This document shows positions 11,100 through 22,415 of a stretch of DNA of 64,000 nucleotides, piece by piece (position 1 is the stretch's first letter; the number at the start of each line of letters is the position of its first letter). The position numbers were made by a program, and so were the translations under genes. The stretch is from positions 11,596,501 through 11,660,500 of the forward strand of contig NC_088311.1 of the NCBI RefSeq assembly GCF_910592395.1, given 5' to 3'. Below the pieces are notes generated by a model that saw only the letters and a list, made by a program, of their open reading frames with translations, ran no database searches and was not told the DNA's origin. Origin of the DNA: Lineus longissimus. Taxonomy: Eukaryota; Nemertea; Pilidiophora; Heteronemertea; Lineidae.

Positions 11100-11369
11100 G
11101 ATGTGTATCTTCAGGGACACGAACCGACTGCTCTAGTCCCCGGCAGCTTCGGTGGTTGGCTCCACGTCCATTTGGCTGCTCCGCACACGTTCATAGAAGA
11201 AGGATATGTTATCGGATGGCAACTGTACAACATAATCAATGGCGAAAAGTACGATGTGGATATGTTCAGACTCGTCCCTGGGGTTGCAAAAACGTTCGAC
11301 CTGGTCCACTCAACAGAGGTTACAGACTCTACGATTGGAAATAAGACATTTTTTTCGATACCCTTCAAG
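11100..11369 (+). CDS. Candidate internal exon of an unknown extracellular-type protein
   Basis: A pyrimidine-rich tract ends in CTGCAAG|GATG at 11099 (a second possible acceptor CTTCAG ends at 11114). The frame is open for 90 codons to a donor CAAG|GTAATT at 11369/11370, phase 0 at both ends. The translation alternates hydrophobic and polar residues as a beta-sandwich would (GGWLHVHLAAPHTF, GYVIGWQLYN, KYDVDMFRLVPG), and a donor stops it cleanly. I do not recognise the domain with confidence. No partner exon was found, so this may be an isolated exon of a gene with large introns. Confidence 0.4.
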
Positions 11370-13173
11370 GTAATTGTCTACATGTTTCTGAATACTTAGT
11401 AGTCTGCCTGTCGCATCGACGCCATGACTTATTTTCCACTGCAGCAGGAATCCCTGTCACACACGAATTCTATGTCAAGCTATTACTTGATCGGTCAGGA
11501 GTCAAGTACGATTGTCTATTGAAACTAATTACAATGTACTTTGATACATGATACGATATTCGAGATACTTTATCCATAAATATTGAATATTCCTTTACAC
11601 CGAAAAAGGAAGTAACACATACTAGCCAAGAAAACATCCGCTGGGCATGCTGGGAAAGACACCAACACGGTAGATAAGTCTCTCGCATGGCTTTACGGCC
11701 AATAGAATAAAGAAATGCTTTGCCTGCTTCTTTTGTGTCCTCTCAAAAAGATCGTTGCAGTTGTTTTATTTTCACATACACTCTTTTGTGTCCTCTTGCC
11801 ACGACCAATCACGGTTTCGTGTAATTTGTCTCGCTAGCTATAAATTTTCCTTTGATTTTAATACACCCTCTGTAAGTTACCCGCACTCATACTAAAACAA
11901 TAGTAAAAGGCTTGTCGTTGGTTACTAACAGGTAGTAAGAGTATAGAGTTGAAGGAACAACATTAGAAGATGCAGGACTAGAGACAGAATCCAATCGAAT
12001 GACAGTGTGAGCAAATCCAACCTCTACATCCGGGGTCTACTTGATTAGTAATTCAAAATGGCTGCACCATAGACCCTGGACACTCGCCTAGGGAGAGGCT
12101 AGATCATCAACGATTTGAGTCAATTCTGGAGAAGCACGTGTAATATTAGTCACATGACTCCTACGTCATTGGCGGATAAAAGTTAACTCCACCGACATTG
12201 CGTGAGTTGTCGAAGTCGAAGATCCCCAATCGTGTATGATTTATTGACTGTTGAGAATATGATAAGTTGCTACGAGATAGACACCACCACAAAGTATCGA
12301 TGTTGAGTACGCAAAGTATAAACAATTTGGAGGCACGTGTCCGTAACAGGACTAACACAAAATCAGCTGGAAGTTGACAAGGATCAGAGATAAATGGTGT
12401 TGTAGTTCTACCCTCCTGTAGGTGGGTTACCTCCAGACAGAAGTTAGGAAGAAAGTAAACCTTCAAGATATAGCCAAGTCAAAATGTATGTTACCGTGAG
12501 AATACTACTAGACTGGCACTGTTACCCCCCCCCCCCCCCCCGGAATCCCCTACCCGCTTGACGCACCAACCCAGATTATGATATACGGAGCATCATTTAC
12601 TTGGCCCTAATGTATCATGATTACGGGATTTCATTCGATCAATCAAAATGATTAAACACACCATCATCAATGCATCTGCTTAGAAATAAGTGTCAACAAA
12701 TAGCACGTGGTAATGTTTACTGCAGCATAAATATAGAAATAGACAATGGCACGTGGTATTTAAACGTATGGGCAATCGATCGTAAAACAATGACACGTTT
12801 TTAATTCAGTGCATGCGCAATACATCGACTCGGGTCGTTGATGATCTAGCCTCTCCCCACTCGCCTATGTCATATGCCACGTCACCGTCAGAATCCGAGA
12901 GTGACGCAGCATGTTTGACCTCTGACCCGTCTATTCGGGCACTACGTGTCAGCACTGTTTCACATGACAAAAACCGTTTGTAGCCGACCAAATAATTGTG
13001 AAATTGAGCAATTATCTTAGAGAGTATACAGATAAAGATACCTTGTACTTAAATATGAAAATAAATTATCTGTAGGGATTTTAAAATAATTTTTTCGCAG
13101 TGGCGACTCATTTTGCTCGCTATTGGCAATGTAACAAGTGCTTCCTCGGTCTTTTTTGCCAGACTAAAAGTCG
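11370..13173. other. No supported gene; contains a C17 homopolymer
   Basis: Non-coding. A run of 17 C lies at 12525-12541. The open frames here are short and family-less. Confidence 0.3.
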
Positions 13174-13416
13174 CAATTTTGCAGTGGCTGGGAAATACGG
13201 TGGCTGGGAAAGGACATCGAAAATAAAAAATTATCGGCGGGACGGCTTAATGGTGACCTTTCGCTATCCCGGGCCGCCGAGAAATTAACACCGAGACTGA
13301 GCCATTTATGCGTGTGACGTCATCAGTCTACGGGTGGGTTTTTCCGATCCCGATTGCGGTTTCCGAGAATCAGGCGCTGGATCTCGCATTGCCAAACGAG
13401 GACATTGGACAACAAA

Positions 13417-16400
13417 ATGGCTAATTTGTGGGACACTATTGCGGTAGGTAGTTTTGTAGAGATGCACGGCAGTAACGGTAGAGTGCTAATCTTAATCAAG
13501 CAATGAAAATGTGGTAAATTGGGCTCCCCAAGGTGCAAAAAATATGCCGCTCTGTGTCGGCCCACTTATGTATCATTGTATGGGCGGATATACATGCATG
13601 CATGCATCATTGCATGATGACAGATGAGTCGCGTTGTGTTGTCGTATTCTGGAGAACGTGCAAGCGAGCAAAATAGAACCTCTAGATATGTAAACAAATT
13701 GTACCAGTAGGTGAACCTAAAAATCAGCGAGTATCAGGGTGAGGGATCGGAGCACATCGAGTAAAGTAGGCATGGGTGTAGCAGCCGGGCCCGGGGTGGG
13801 GGCTTCAGCCCCCTACATTTCAAGAAATTTGTGGATTTTTTCAGACTTTCACCGTGATTTGGGGTGAGTGTGGTGTGTAGCATAAATTTTGATATTTATT
13901 TGCATTATGGGTTTCTTTCTTTTCAGAACTTAAAATTACCGATACCAGAACCATCTGAAGGGGCAGATGACCAACACAAGGAGGCACCATCAGGGTATGT
14001 ATAGACATGGACCTGAACACCTGAAATATATTGTCTCCTGAAGAAATCATAAAACATTAAGCCCTAATGTGGTTTTGATAATTTTTTTCAGTCCGAAGAT
14101 GCTTCGGTACAACCCCGGGTATGACATAAGTGTGCTGAAGGAGGTCCTTCTCCTCAATCCTTTTGATGACGCCAGTAGATGGGATGAGATTGCAAAGGCC
14201 TTTAATAAAGAGCTCATGAAAAGGCGCCCCAATGTGCAGGCCGTCAATAGTAGATCAATCAAGGAGAGGGTGGAGAAATTGTTGAAAGCTTTTAAATCAG
14301 AGCAAATGGCGGCACTGAGAAGGTAAGACATGAAAAATTTTAAGTGAACTTTAACATGCAACCACACTAGTTTCCAAGAGTTTGCATCTAATAGTGATGC
14401 ATCAATGTGTGCCTGAGGGTATCACAGAAGGTATGTACAGAAACAAATGATATGTAGCCTATTGCAGGGCAGATGCATCCACTGTAGAAATGGGGAATCT
14501 TTGATAAAATACTCAATACTTGTGCTCAATGATATTTTAATTGATTTGTTTCCTATGTGCCATTTTAAAAATGGTGGGTGTAGTAGGCTAAACTCTAAAA
14601 TCAAAGGGCCTTGATGGTACATGTTACTCTGTCTTTTCTTGCAGATCAGGAACAGCTGAAGAATACACAGAGAGAGACAGCCTTTTGACTGAGATATCTC
14701 AGATGAAGGATGAATCGCACGTCAAAAAAGCCTCTGAGACAAAGGGTTCCGATGACAAAGACATCATAAAACAGGGGGAGGCCGTAAGGAAACATGCCAT
14801 GGAAGGCATGGCAAAAAAAGGTAAGCATTTTGGTCTCAATAAAGGCCCCCAAGTTATTCAGATTCTTGTATTGTACAGGTATTGTAATGTATAGCAAGTT
14901 GTTGTTTTTGCCCGAGTACTCGTTATCCTCTTTACATGGTTTTACACCAAGACACCCCTCCCCCCGCCTGGATGGTATGTTTGACGCATTGAACATAATC
15001 TGTGCCATATAATATTTCAATCCGATATACGCTATCTTCCTGTAATTGTTTTGAATATTGCGCCTATTTTCCCAGTTATTTGCCTATCGTCACCTTTGAC
15101 ATGTTCTTTCGCTAACTTTAACTTGCGCGCGCGCTGAGACAACCCCGCGTCGTGAGTTGCGATGACGTAACATGCGCTTCAGCCATTTTCGATTTGTCAG
15201 GGAAGGTCTTCGCGGACTTCGTCCCTCTTTTTTGTGGGTTTTTTGTAACTCTTTATGGTTTGAATCGGGAGGTTTCAAGATTCAGGTAAAAGCAAAATAT
15301 GTATAGAAACCCCTAGCCCACTGTCATTCAGAATAGTTAAAGGTGTACATCAAAATCAAGGTTTGATTGTCCGTTGTCTTGAATGCTTCGCCAGAAGTTT
15401 CGATGAGTGCGCGCCTCGTGCGATGCGTACATCTATGCATTGAGCATGCACTCTGTGTATAGGAGCAACGTCTCCCAGCGATTTTACAGTACCAATATCA
15501 TTATGTCATGTACTAAGTTGTGAGAATATTTAGGACTGCTTTCAATGATCCATGTGACAGTAATATGTAGGTTTTAGTTCTCCGTGTAAGACCATGTTGT
15601 AGGAAAGACAAATTTGAGGACATTTGTATACTACAAGTATGGTTGTGAGGTACTGTTTCTGATTGTGACACATGTTTGTACTATTTCAGAAAACCCCATG
15701 TTATGGTGTTAAAAGAAGATTAGAAATCGACTCCCGAATTGTTGAGTTTTCCATCCCTGTCTCCACCATTCTTTTCTGAATCCTGCTTCTGCACTGGTGA
15801 AGATCGACATGGCGCCGATGGAAGACTTAAAGAGCAAACGCAAAGGACTGCGTGCCCGTTGCACGAGGGCTATCAACCGCCTTAAAGAGAACATCGATAA
15901 GGACACGATTTCGCTGCTGAGACTTGAGCGAGAACTGGATGCCCTTGCAGCGGACTTTAGACAGGCATGTGACATCAATACTGATATGATTTCGCTGGTG
16001 GAGGAAGATTCGACGGATGCTGATGCATTTGTTCATTGGGAGGCGGAACTGATTGAGGTGTATTACAACTTTATTGATGAAGCCGCTGCCCATCAATCGA
16101 AGCTGGCCAAAGCTCGGCCACCTTCCCCCACAGCTTCTACTAGTGGGCCTGCATCCGGTGCTGCTGTCATCACGTCGCCCCCTGCTGGACTGGTTCCTGT
16201 GTCGCCGCCAAGCGGTACTACTGCTGCTGCTGCCACGACGGCCCCTCCTGGGCTGTTTTCCGCCTCGCTGCCGACTGTTCCTGCTACGTTGCCACCCGGC
16301 TTGTCCCCAGTGATGACTGCTGCTGGTCCATTGTCGCTGTCAAGTACACCGTCCATTGGTGTACCGCTTGCCAGCCCGTCTTCGATTCGGTCTGGTGTTC

Positions 16401-19400
16401 GACTCTCTGCCGGAGTCGCGTTGGATCCAGAGCCCACCTTCGACCGGTGGATCGATGAACTGGTGGAGTTTCAAGAGACGGTATTGCCCGGTGGTGTCAG
16501 TGGTGAATTGACTATAGCGTCTGCCCTCTATCGCATAGAGGCGGGTAGAGACATTCCTACATTAAAGATAAAATCGTTCAGCGGTAAAGCGATCGATTAT
16601 GTAGACTTTATCGATAGCTTTAAACTACACATTCATGAGAAACCACATCTCAAAGATGATGCCCGTCTTGCGCAATTGAGAATGCATCTCTCTGGTGATG
16701 CTGAACGTTTGATAGCTGGTTTAGGATGTGCAGGTGTGATGTATGCAACCGCGTTGAAACAACTTAAGGACCAATTTGGGGCCCGCAGTGTAGTTGCTCG
16801 TGCCTTTATTGATAGAATTGCAAGGGGTAAAAAGATTGATAATTCTAGAGATGCACTTCGTGATTTCTCCATTGATGTTATTAATGTCATCGCAGGTCTG
16901 CAGCGCCTCCAGTACTTCGCTGATGTGAACGCCGTTGCAACTCTACGCCGCATCGTCCAGCGTCTCCCTGATTACCTCATTGACAAGTGGCAGGACACAG
17001 CCGCCCATATTCGCGAGCGTGACCCTATACGCGCGCCATCAATAACCGATCTGTCCGATTTCCTACGCAAGAAAGTCAGGGCAAAGTGCGACCCAGACTT
17101 TGGGGATCTCCGCTCCACTGACAAGGGTGTTGCTGGTAGTAAGTATGAAAAGCAAGGTACCGGTAGTCGCTCCTTTGCTGCGCAGGCTGTCAAGTATAAG
17201 TGTTACATCTGCTCTGAGCCACACAAGGTGCCTGAGTGCCCCACATTTGTCAGTAATTCAGTCTCAGAACGTCACAATCTTGTCAAGACACATAATCTGT
17301 GTTTTTCATGTCTTGTCAGGGGTCATCGATCTAAAGACTGCAGGTCGAAGAGGAAATGTGGGAAAGCTGGATGCACTAGGTGGCATCATGTGATGCTACA
17401 TGTTGACTCTCCACCTCCGATTGTCCAGTCTGCTCCTTTTTCAGGTTCTGCCACAGCGGCTATTGACAAAAATGGTATTCTGCCTGTAGTTAGGGTGTTG
17501 TTTAGGGCTGAGAATGGTAGGATCAGGCAGGGGAATGTCTTGGTTGATTCAGGGTCAACGACCAACATTATCCGGAGGGATTTTGCAAGAGGTTTGGGCC
17601 TCCAGGGCAAGAACGAGCCCATTGAAGTTCAAGTTGTTGGTGGGTCACAGCAGGGCCAGCAGGATAGTCGTAGACTAAAGTTCTGGATTTCCCATTTGGA
17701 TGGAGGGGAGGAGCACTTAGTTGAGGCTCATGAGATGGATTGCACAGTATCTGAGGTCTCACCTTTGAACATGGAATATTTGCATTCATTTTCTCATCTC
17801 AGGGATTTGAACATCTCCCACCCTGGTGGTCCAGTCGACCTAATATTGGGGGTTCAGTACAGTCATCTCCACTCAGAGGAAGAGGTCAGGCGTGGATTGG
17901 ATTTTGAGCCCATAGCCAAGCGCATCCCACTGGGTTGGTATGTAATCGGTTCTGAGGGGAAGGCCCCTAAGCGGCTGTCTGTGAATCTGGTTAGGAAGGT
18001 CGATATGTCTGACTTGTATGATCTGGAGGTGCTTGGGGTCAGAGCCCCAACTTGTCAATGCCCTGTTGATCCCATGTCCTCAGAGGACAGGAAGTCTCTA
18101 GCGCTGTTGGAGAGATCTGTGAGTCTGGAGGGGGACCGATACATGATCGGTTTACCCTGGAAGAGAGATCCCTGTCTCTTGCCTGACAATTATTGCCTGA
18201 CCAAGAAGAGGCTAATCTCTTTGGAAAGGAGTCTGTCTCGTACTCCAGAGAAGGCTTTGCTTTATGATGCCGCCGTCCAGGAGTATGTCGACAAGGGATG
18301 GGCCGTAAGGGTTGACCCCTGTGATCTTGAGAAGAGGCCTAGGTTTTATCTGCCGCATCATGGCATATACCGTCCTGATAAACTCAGCACACCCCTAAGA
18401 GTAGTCTTTGACCCAGCTTGTCAGTTCCAGGGTGTCTCCTTAAATTCTTTTCTATATAAGGGCCCAAATTTGATTGGAAACTTGTTTGGAGTATTGCTTA
18501 GGTTCAGGGAGGACTTAGTTGCTATTGTGGGTGACATCTCTAAAATGTTCCTTCAGATTTTGTTGAAGCCTGAGGATACCGAGGTGCATCGTTTTCTGTG
18601 GCGAAACCGGGATGACACAAGAGACCCTGAAATCTTCAAGCTGACCAGAGTTGCATTTGGTGATCGATCATCCCCTGACATGGCGAGCCTAGTGATGTTG
18701 AAGATAGCTGAGCGCCACAAGACGTCTCATCCGGAGGCTGCCCAGGTCCTAGAAGAAGATCGATACGTGGACGACCTGATACATTCCTGTGGAAAGACAG
18801 ACGTTGCCCGAGGCAAGATGAGTGATCTTGATGAAATCCTAGCGACAGGGAGCTTCAGAGTCAAGGAGTGGTACATTTCTCGTGGTATCGGTAAACCTGA
18901 AGGTCAGCCAGCTAGTGTGCATAGTGGTGAGTCTATTAGTCTTGGAGGTAGCGGTAACGATAGCGTCAAGACCCTTGGGGTCTCTTGGGATCATAGCACG
19001 GATTTTATCCATTTCAAGGTGAAGGATCCACCTGACTCGTCTTTGACTAAGAGGTCTGTATTGTCTCATCTGTCAACTCTCTTTGATCCACTTGGTCTTG
19101 CTACCCCAGTCACAATCACTGCCAAAATTGCCATGCAGGACATTTGGAGACTCAAGGACTTTGGTTGGGACACTGGTCTGCCCCCCGACCAGGTTCAGCG
19201 ATGGAATGAGATTTTCTCCAGTTTCAAACAACTTGAGACAGTGTCTGTCCCTAGGTCAGTTAAACCAGACGACGCATTTGGAATTCCCCAACTTCATGTT
19301 TTCGGGGATGCCAGCATTCATGCATATGGGGCTGTTGCCTACATGCTGTGGCCAACAGCTGATGGTATTAGCGTCCGCCTGTTCTCGTCTAAGGCTAGGG

Positions 19401-22400
19401 TGGCCCCACTCCACCAAACCACAATTCCGGGCCTTGAGCTGATGGCAGCTCTCATTGCCTCACGTCTGGCTAAGACTATTCATTCTGAGCTGCGTACCAA
19501 GCCTGAGGTCCACTTGTGGTCTGATTCTGAGATTGTCCTCCACTGGGTCAAGTCTGACTCTCTCTCCTTGAAGCAATTTGTTGGGGTAAGAGTTGCTGAA
19601 ATTCAGGCAACCTGGGATCCCTCAGTTTGGAAGTTTGTCCCAACAGCCCAGAATCCTGCGGATGATCTCACCAGGGGATTGACACCAGAAGAGATGGCCG
19701 GTCGCTGGATTGAGGGGCCAGAGTTTCTGAGGAAAGGAGAGACACATTGGCCAGCTCAGCCGTCGAAGATTGCTGAAAGGGATTGTGAGAAGAGACCGGA
19801 AAGACAACCCCCCAATATGTCTGCATCAGCTGTGAAGATTGTTCCACCAATCAAGTGTGAAGACTATTCAAGTTGGCCTAGACTTATCAATGTGACAGCA
19901 TTGTGCCTCCGCTTCTTTGGTAATCTGAGGGCCAGGGCAAGAAAGGAGGATATAAAGACCGGAGAGCTTGAACCAGGAGAACGAGAAAGAGCTGAAAGGT
20001 ACTGGGTTTCTACTGCGCAGAGAGGGCTCATTGATTGGGAAACTCGTTGCAAGGATCTGGCTCCCTTTGAGGACAATCAGGGTTTGCTCAGGGTAGGAGG
20101 TCGTCTTCGCAAGTCTCCGCTGTCCTATGATGAAAATCATCCTTTTCTCCTCCCAGCATCTTGCCACATTTCCAGATTGTTGATGAGAAATGTCCACTGG
20201 AAAAATGGACATTGCGGGTCTGAAAGTACTCTCTGCCATGGCCGGAGAAAGTACTGGTTTCTGAGAGGTCGGAATTTGGCACGTCAGATTGTTAGAGATT
20301 GTGTGGTGTGTAGGAAATTGCGCAAGTCTCCACTGGTCCCTTGGATGGCTGACCTACCCAGTGAGCGTCTTGCATTGTTTGCTCCAGTCTACAGTACTAC
20401 AGGCCTTGATCTGTTTGGTCCATTCTTCCTCAAATGTGGTAGAAATAAGAGCACGAAGGCTTGGGGAGCCATCTTCACCTGTGGTACTGTAAGGGCAGTA
20501 CATCTTGAGATTGTGGAAAATTTGTCCACTCAGGCATTTCTCCATGCCTTCAGGAGATTTGTCTCGCATCATGGATGGCCGTCAACTATCATCTCAGACA
20601 ATGGTAGCTCCTTTATCAGCACGGAGAAGGAGCTAAGAAAACTTGTACAGGAAGGGCGAGAGCAAATTCAAAGGTTTGCCGTCCTCCACCAAGTCAAGTG
20701 GCGTTTTATAACCCCTCTAAGTCCAAACCAGGGAGGATTTTATGAATCACTTGTAAAATTGGTCAAGAAAGGTCTCAAGTTAGTTGTTGGACAACAAACC
20801 CTCACGTGGAATGAAATGTCCACAGTATTCGCGGAGGTCCAGAATCTGGTCAACTCCAGGCCATTGGGTTATAGTTCAAATGATCCCAATGATTTACAGC
20901 CCTTAACGCCCAACCACTTTCTTCTTGGAAGAGCATCGGCTGAAACGCCACAAGGTCCATTCAACCCAACCAAAAATCTCCACAAGAGATTTGAATTTAC
21001 CCAGAGTTTGGTAAATCAGTTTTGGACACGGTTTGTTCGGGAATATTTGCCCACATTGCAAAGAAGGTCTAAGTGGCTTCGGAAGGACAGAGAGGTTCAG
21101 GTTGGTGACATTGTCCTTTTGGTTGATCCAAGTGCAGTGCGCGGTCAATGGGAGCTAGGTCGAATCGAAGAAGTATTCCCTGGAGACGACGGTGTCATCC
21201 GCAATGTTCGCGTCAAAGTCAAGACCGGTTTCAGGAATCGTTCAATTCAGAGATGTGTTCCTATCCTAGAGTGTGATGGTGAGGACAGTGATTTCGTTGG
21301 AAGTGAGGAGGTGGTTCATGAGGACCAATAGATATTGTGTTTTTGTGCCTATTGGTCTCGCCCCATATTCCATCATCATATTCCGTCATTCCAAGTTTAG
21401 TCTATTATAGACATTTCTATTGCTATATCATAAAAAATTAATGCGTCCGCGTTATAATCATAAGCGCGTCCTTTGGCGCCCGGAGGATGTTTTGAATATT
21501 GCGCCTATTTTCCCAGTTATTTGCCTATCGTCACCTTTGACATGTTCTTTCGCTAACTTTAACTTGCGCGCGCGCTGAGACAACCCCGCGTCGTGAGTTG
21601 CGATGACGTAACATGCGCTTCAGCCATTTTCGATTTGTCAGGGAAGGTCTTCGCGGACTTCGTCCCTCTTTTTTGTGGGTTTTTTGTAACTCTTTATGGT
21701 TTGAATCGGGAGGTTTCAAGATTCAGGTAAAAGCAAAATATGTATAGAAACCCCTAGCCCACTGTCATTCAGAATAGTTAAAGGTGTACATCAAAATCAA
21801 GGTTTGATTGTCCGTTGTCTTGAATGCTTCGCCAGAAGTTTCGATGAGTGCGCGCCTCGTGCGATGCGTACATCTATGCATTGAGCATGCACTCTGTGTA
21901 TAGGAGCAACGTCTCCCAGCGATTTTACAGTACCAATATCATTATGTCATGTACTAAGTTGTGAGAATATTTAGGACTGCTTTCAATGATCTATGTGACA
22001 GTAATATGTAGGTTTTAGTTCTCCGTGTAAGACCATGTTGTAGGAAAGACAAATTTGAGGACATTTGTATACTACAAGTATGGTTGTGAGGTACTGTTTC
22101 TGATTGTGACACATGTTTGTACTATTTCAGAAAACCCCATGTTATGGTGTTAAAAGAAGATTAGAAATCGACTCCCGAATTGTTGAGTTTTCCATCCCTG
22201 TCTCCACCAGTAATATCTCACGGGTTTTTATTTCAGATGACTCTACCCCATCGAAAAAGGTCAGGAGAACACAATCCATGTCTGAGTATGTAGAGTACAA
22301 AAAAGCAGAAATTGAACTTAGAAAGGTAAGAAAGCAGGAACTGCAAATGGAAAGAGAGGAGAAAGGGAGAATGTTTTCGATGATGAAGACCATGCTTGAG

Positions 22401-22415
22401 AGTATGAAAAAGTAG
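13417..22415 (+). CDS. Harbinger Myb/SANT-like DNA-binding protein, five exons, intact
   Basis: The exons are 13417-13443, 13927-13994, 14092-14322, 14645-14820 and 22237-22415. All junctions are GT-AG, phases agree (0, 2, 2, 1), and the sum is 681 nt, or 226 residues plus TAG. The start is an ATG reading MANLWDTIA. Exon 3 holds the Myb/trihelix-like domain with regularly spaced aromatic residues and leucines (LLLNPFDDASRWDEIAKAFN, then RSIKERVEKLL). Exon 5 is a Lys/Glu/Arg-rich coiled coil ending MLESMKK. In Harbinger elements the Myb-like partner brings the nuclease to the termini and to the nucleus. There is no frame damage, unlike the nuclease gene. Intron 4 is swollen to 7.4 kb by the BEL/Pao insertion, which ends 27 bp before exon 5. 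Confidence 0.85.
15047..15768 (+). repeat. 5' LTR of the BEL/Pao element
   Basis: Starts TGTTTTGAATATTGCGCC and ends TCTCCACCA. It is identical to the 3' copy except at 15551. It contains a splice-acceptor-like sequence GTACTATTTCAG near its 3' end. Confidence 0.97.
15809..21331 (+). CDS. BEL/Pao gag-pol polyprotein, uninterrupted
   Basis: One frame of 1840 residues runs from ATG 15809, the first in-frame ATG, to TAG. Order of parts: an N-terminal coiled coil and Pro/Ala/Thr-rich linker; a gag region of the type found with BEL retrotransposons (about 240-400); two zinc-knuckle-like Cys/His clusters (from about 465 and 498, CFSCLVRGHRSKDC); an aspartic protease with DSGSTT at about 580; a reverse transcriptase with YVDD at about 986; an RNase H with GDAS at about 1167; an integrase with HHCC and DDE residues at about 1534, 1597 and 1646; and a C-terminal DUF5641-like beta domain. 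The order PR-RT-RH-IN in a single frame without frameshift is normal for BEL/Pao. No stops or indels are seen, so the copy may be competent. Confidence 0.95.
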   Translation: MAPMEDLKSKRKGLRARCTRAINRLKENIDKDTISLLRLERELDALAADFRQACDINTDMISLVEEDSTDADAFVHWEAELIEVYYNFIDEAAAHQSKLAKARPPSPTASTSGPASGAAVITSPPAGLVPVSPPSGTTAAAATTAPPGLFSASLPTVPATLPPGLSPVMTAAGPLSLSSTPSIGVPLASPSSIRSGVRLSAGVALDPEPTFDRWIDELVEFQETVLPGGVSGELTIASALYRIEAGRDIPTLKIKSFSGKAIDYVDFIDSFKLHIHEKPHLKDDARLAQLRMHLSGDAERLIAGLGCAGVMYATALKQLKDQFGARSVVARAFIDRIARGKKIDNSRDALRDFSIDVINVIAGLQRLQYFADVNAVATLRRIVQRLPDYLIDKWQDTAAHIRERDPIRAPSITDLSDFLRKKVRAKCDPDFGDLRSTDKGVAGSKYEKQGTGSRSFAAQAVKYKCYICSEPHKVPECPTFVSNSVSERHNLVKTHNLCFSCLVRGHRSKDCRSKRKCGKAGCTRWHHVMLHVDSPPPIVQSAPFSGSATAAIDKNGILPVVRVLFRAENGRIRQGNVLVDSGSTTNIIRRDFARGLGLQGKNEPIEVQVVGGSQQGQQDSRRLKFWISHLDGGEEHLVEAHEMDCTVSEVSPLNMEYLHSFSHLRDLNISHPGGPVDLILGVQYSHLHSEEEVRRGLDFEPIAKRIPLGWYVIGSEGKAPKRLSVNLVRKVDMSDLYDLEVLGVRAPTCQCPVDPMSSEDRKSLALLERSVSLEGDRYMIGLPWKRDPCLLPDNYCLTKKRLISLERSLSRTPEKALLYDAAVQEYVDKGWAVRVDPCDLEKRPRFYLPHHGIYRPDKLSTPLRVVFDPACQFQGVSLNSFLYKGPNLIGNLFGVLLRFREDLVAIVGDISKMFLQILLKPEDTEVHRFLWRNRDDTRDPEIFKLTRVAFGDRSSPDMASLVMLKIAERHKTSHPEAAQVLEEDRYVDDLIHSCGKTDVARGKMSDLDEILATGSFRVKEWYISRGIGKPEGQPASVHSGESISLGGSGNDSVKTLGVSWDHSTDFIHFKVKDPPDSSLTKRSVLSHLSTLFDPLGLATPVTITAKIAMQDIWRLKDFGWDTGLPPDQVQRWNEIFSSFKQLETVSVPRSVKPDDAFGIPQLHVFGDASIHAYGAVAYMLWPTADGISVRLFSSKARVAPLHQTTIPGLELMAALIASRLAKTIHSELRTKPEVHLWSDSEIVLHWVKSDSLSLKQFVGVRVAEIQATWDPSVWKFVPTAQNPADDLTRGLTPEEMAGRWIEGPEFLRKGETHWPAQPSKIAERDCEKRPERQPPNMSASAVKIVPPIKCEDYSSWPRLINVTALCLRFFGNLRARARKEDIKTGELEPGERERAERYWVSTAQRGLIDWETRCKDLAPFEDNQGLLRVGGRLRKSPLSYDENHPFLLPASCHISRLLMRNVHWKNGHCGSESTLCHGRRKYWFLRGRNLARQIVRDCVVCRKLRKSPLVPWMADLPSERLALFAPVYSTTGLDLFGPFFLKCGRNKSTKAWGAIFTCGTVRAVHLEIVENLSTQAFLHAFRRFVSHHGWPSTIISDNGSSFISTEKELRKLVQEGREQIQRFAVLHQVKWRFITPLSPNQGGFYESLVKLVKKGLKLVVGQQTLTWNEMSTVFAEVQNLVNSRPLGYSSNDPNDLQPLTPNHFLLGRASAETPQGPFNPTKNLHKRFEFTQSLVNQFWTRFVREYLPTLQRRSKWLRKDREVQVGDIVLLVDPSAVRGQWELGRIEEVFPGDDGVIRNVRVKVKTGFRNRSIQRCVPILECDGEDSDFVGSEEVVHEDQ
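21488..22209 (+). repeat. 3' LTR of the BEL/Pao element
   Basis: Copy of the 5' LTR with one substitution at 21992. Its acceptor-like ACTATTTCAG (ending near 22130) lies upstream of, and in an open frame with, exon 5 of the Myb-like gene. Confidence 0.97.

Larger units (their letters stand above)
15047..22209 (+). mobile_element. Complete BEL/Pao LTR retrotransposon
   Basis: The element runs from TG to CA and is 7163 bp long. Its 722-bp direct LTRs flank one long gag-pol frame. GTAAT is duplicated on both sides (15042-15046 and 22210-22214), the 4-6-bp duplication normal for this superfamily. The two LTRs align at a constant offset of 6441 with one difference I can see (C at 15551, T at 21992), which indicates a recent insertion. 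A short purine run GGAGGA (21482-21487) abuts the 3' LTR and is the likely polypurine tract. No primer-binding site was assigned with confidence. Confidence 0.97.

Noticed and set aside
15769-15830. Primer-binding site TGGTGAAG... (15795) or TGGCGCCG (15810)
   Set aside because: Both lie more than 25 bp from the LTR end, and I cannot match either to a specific tRNA with confidence.
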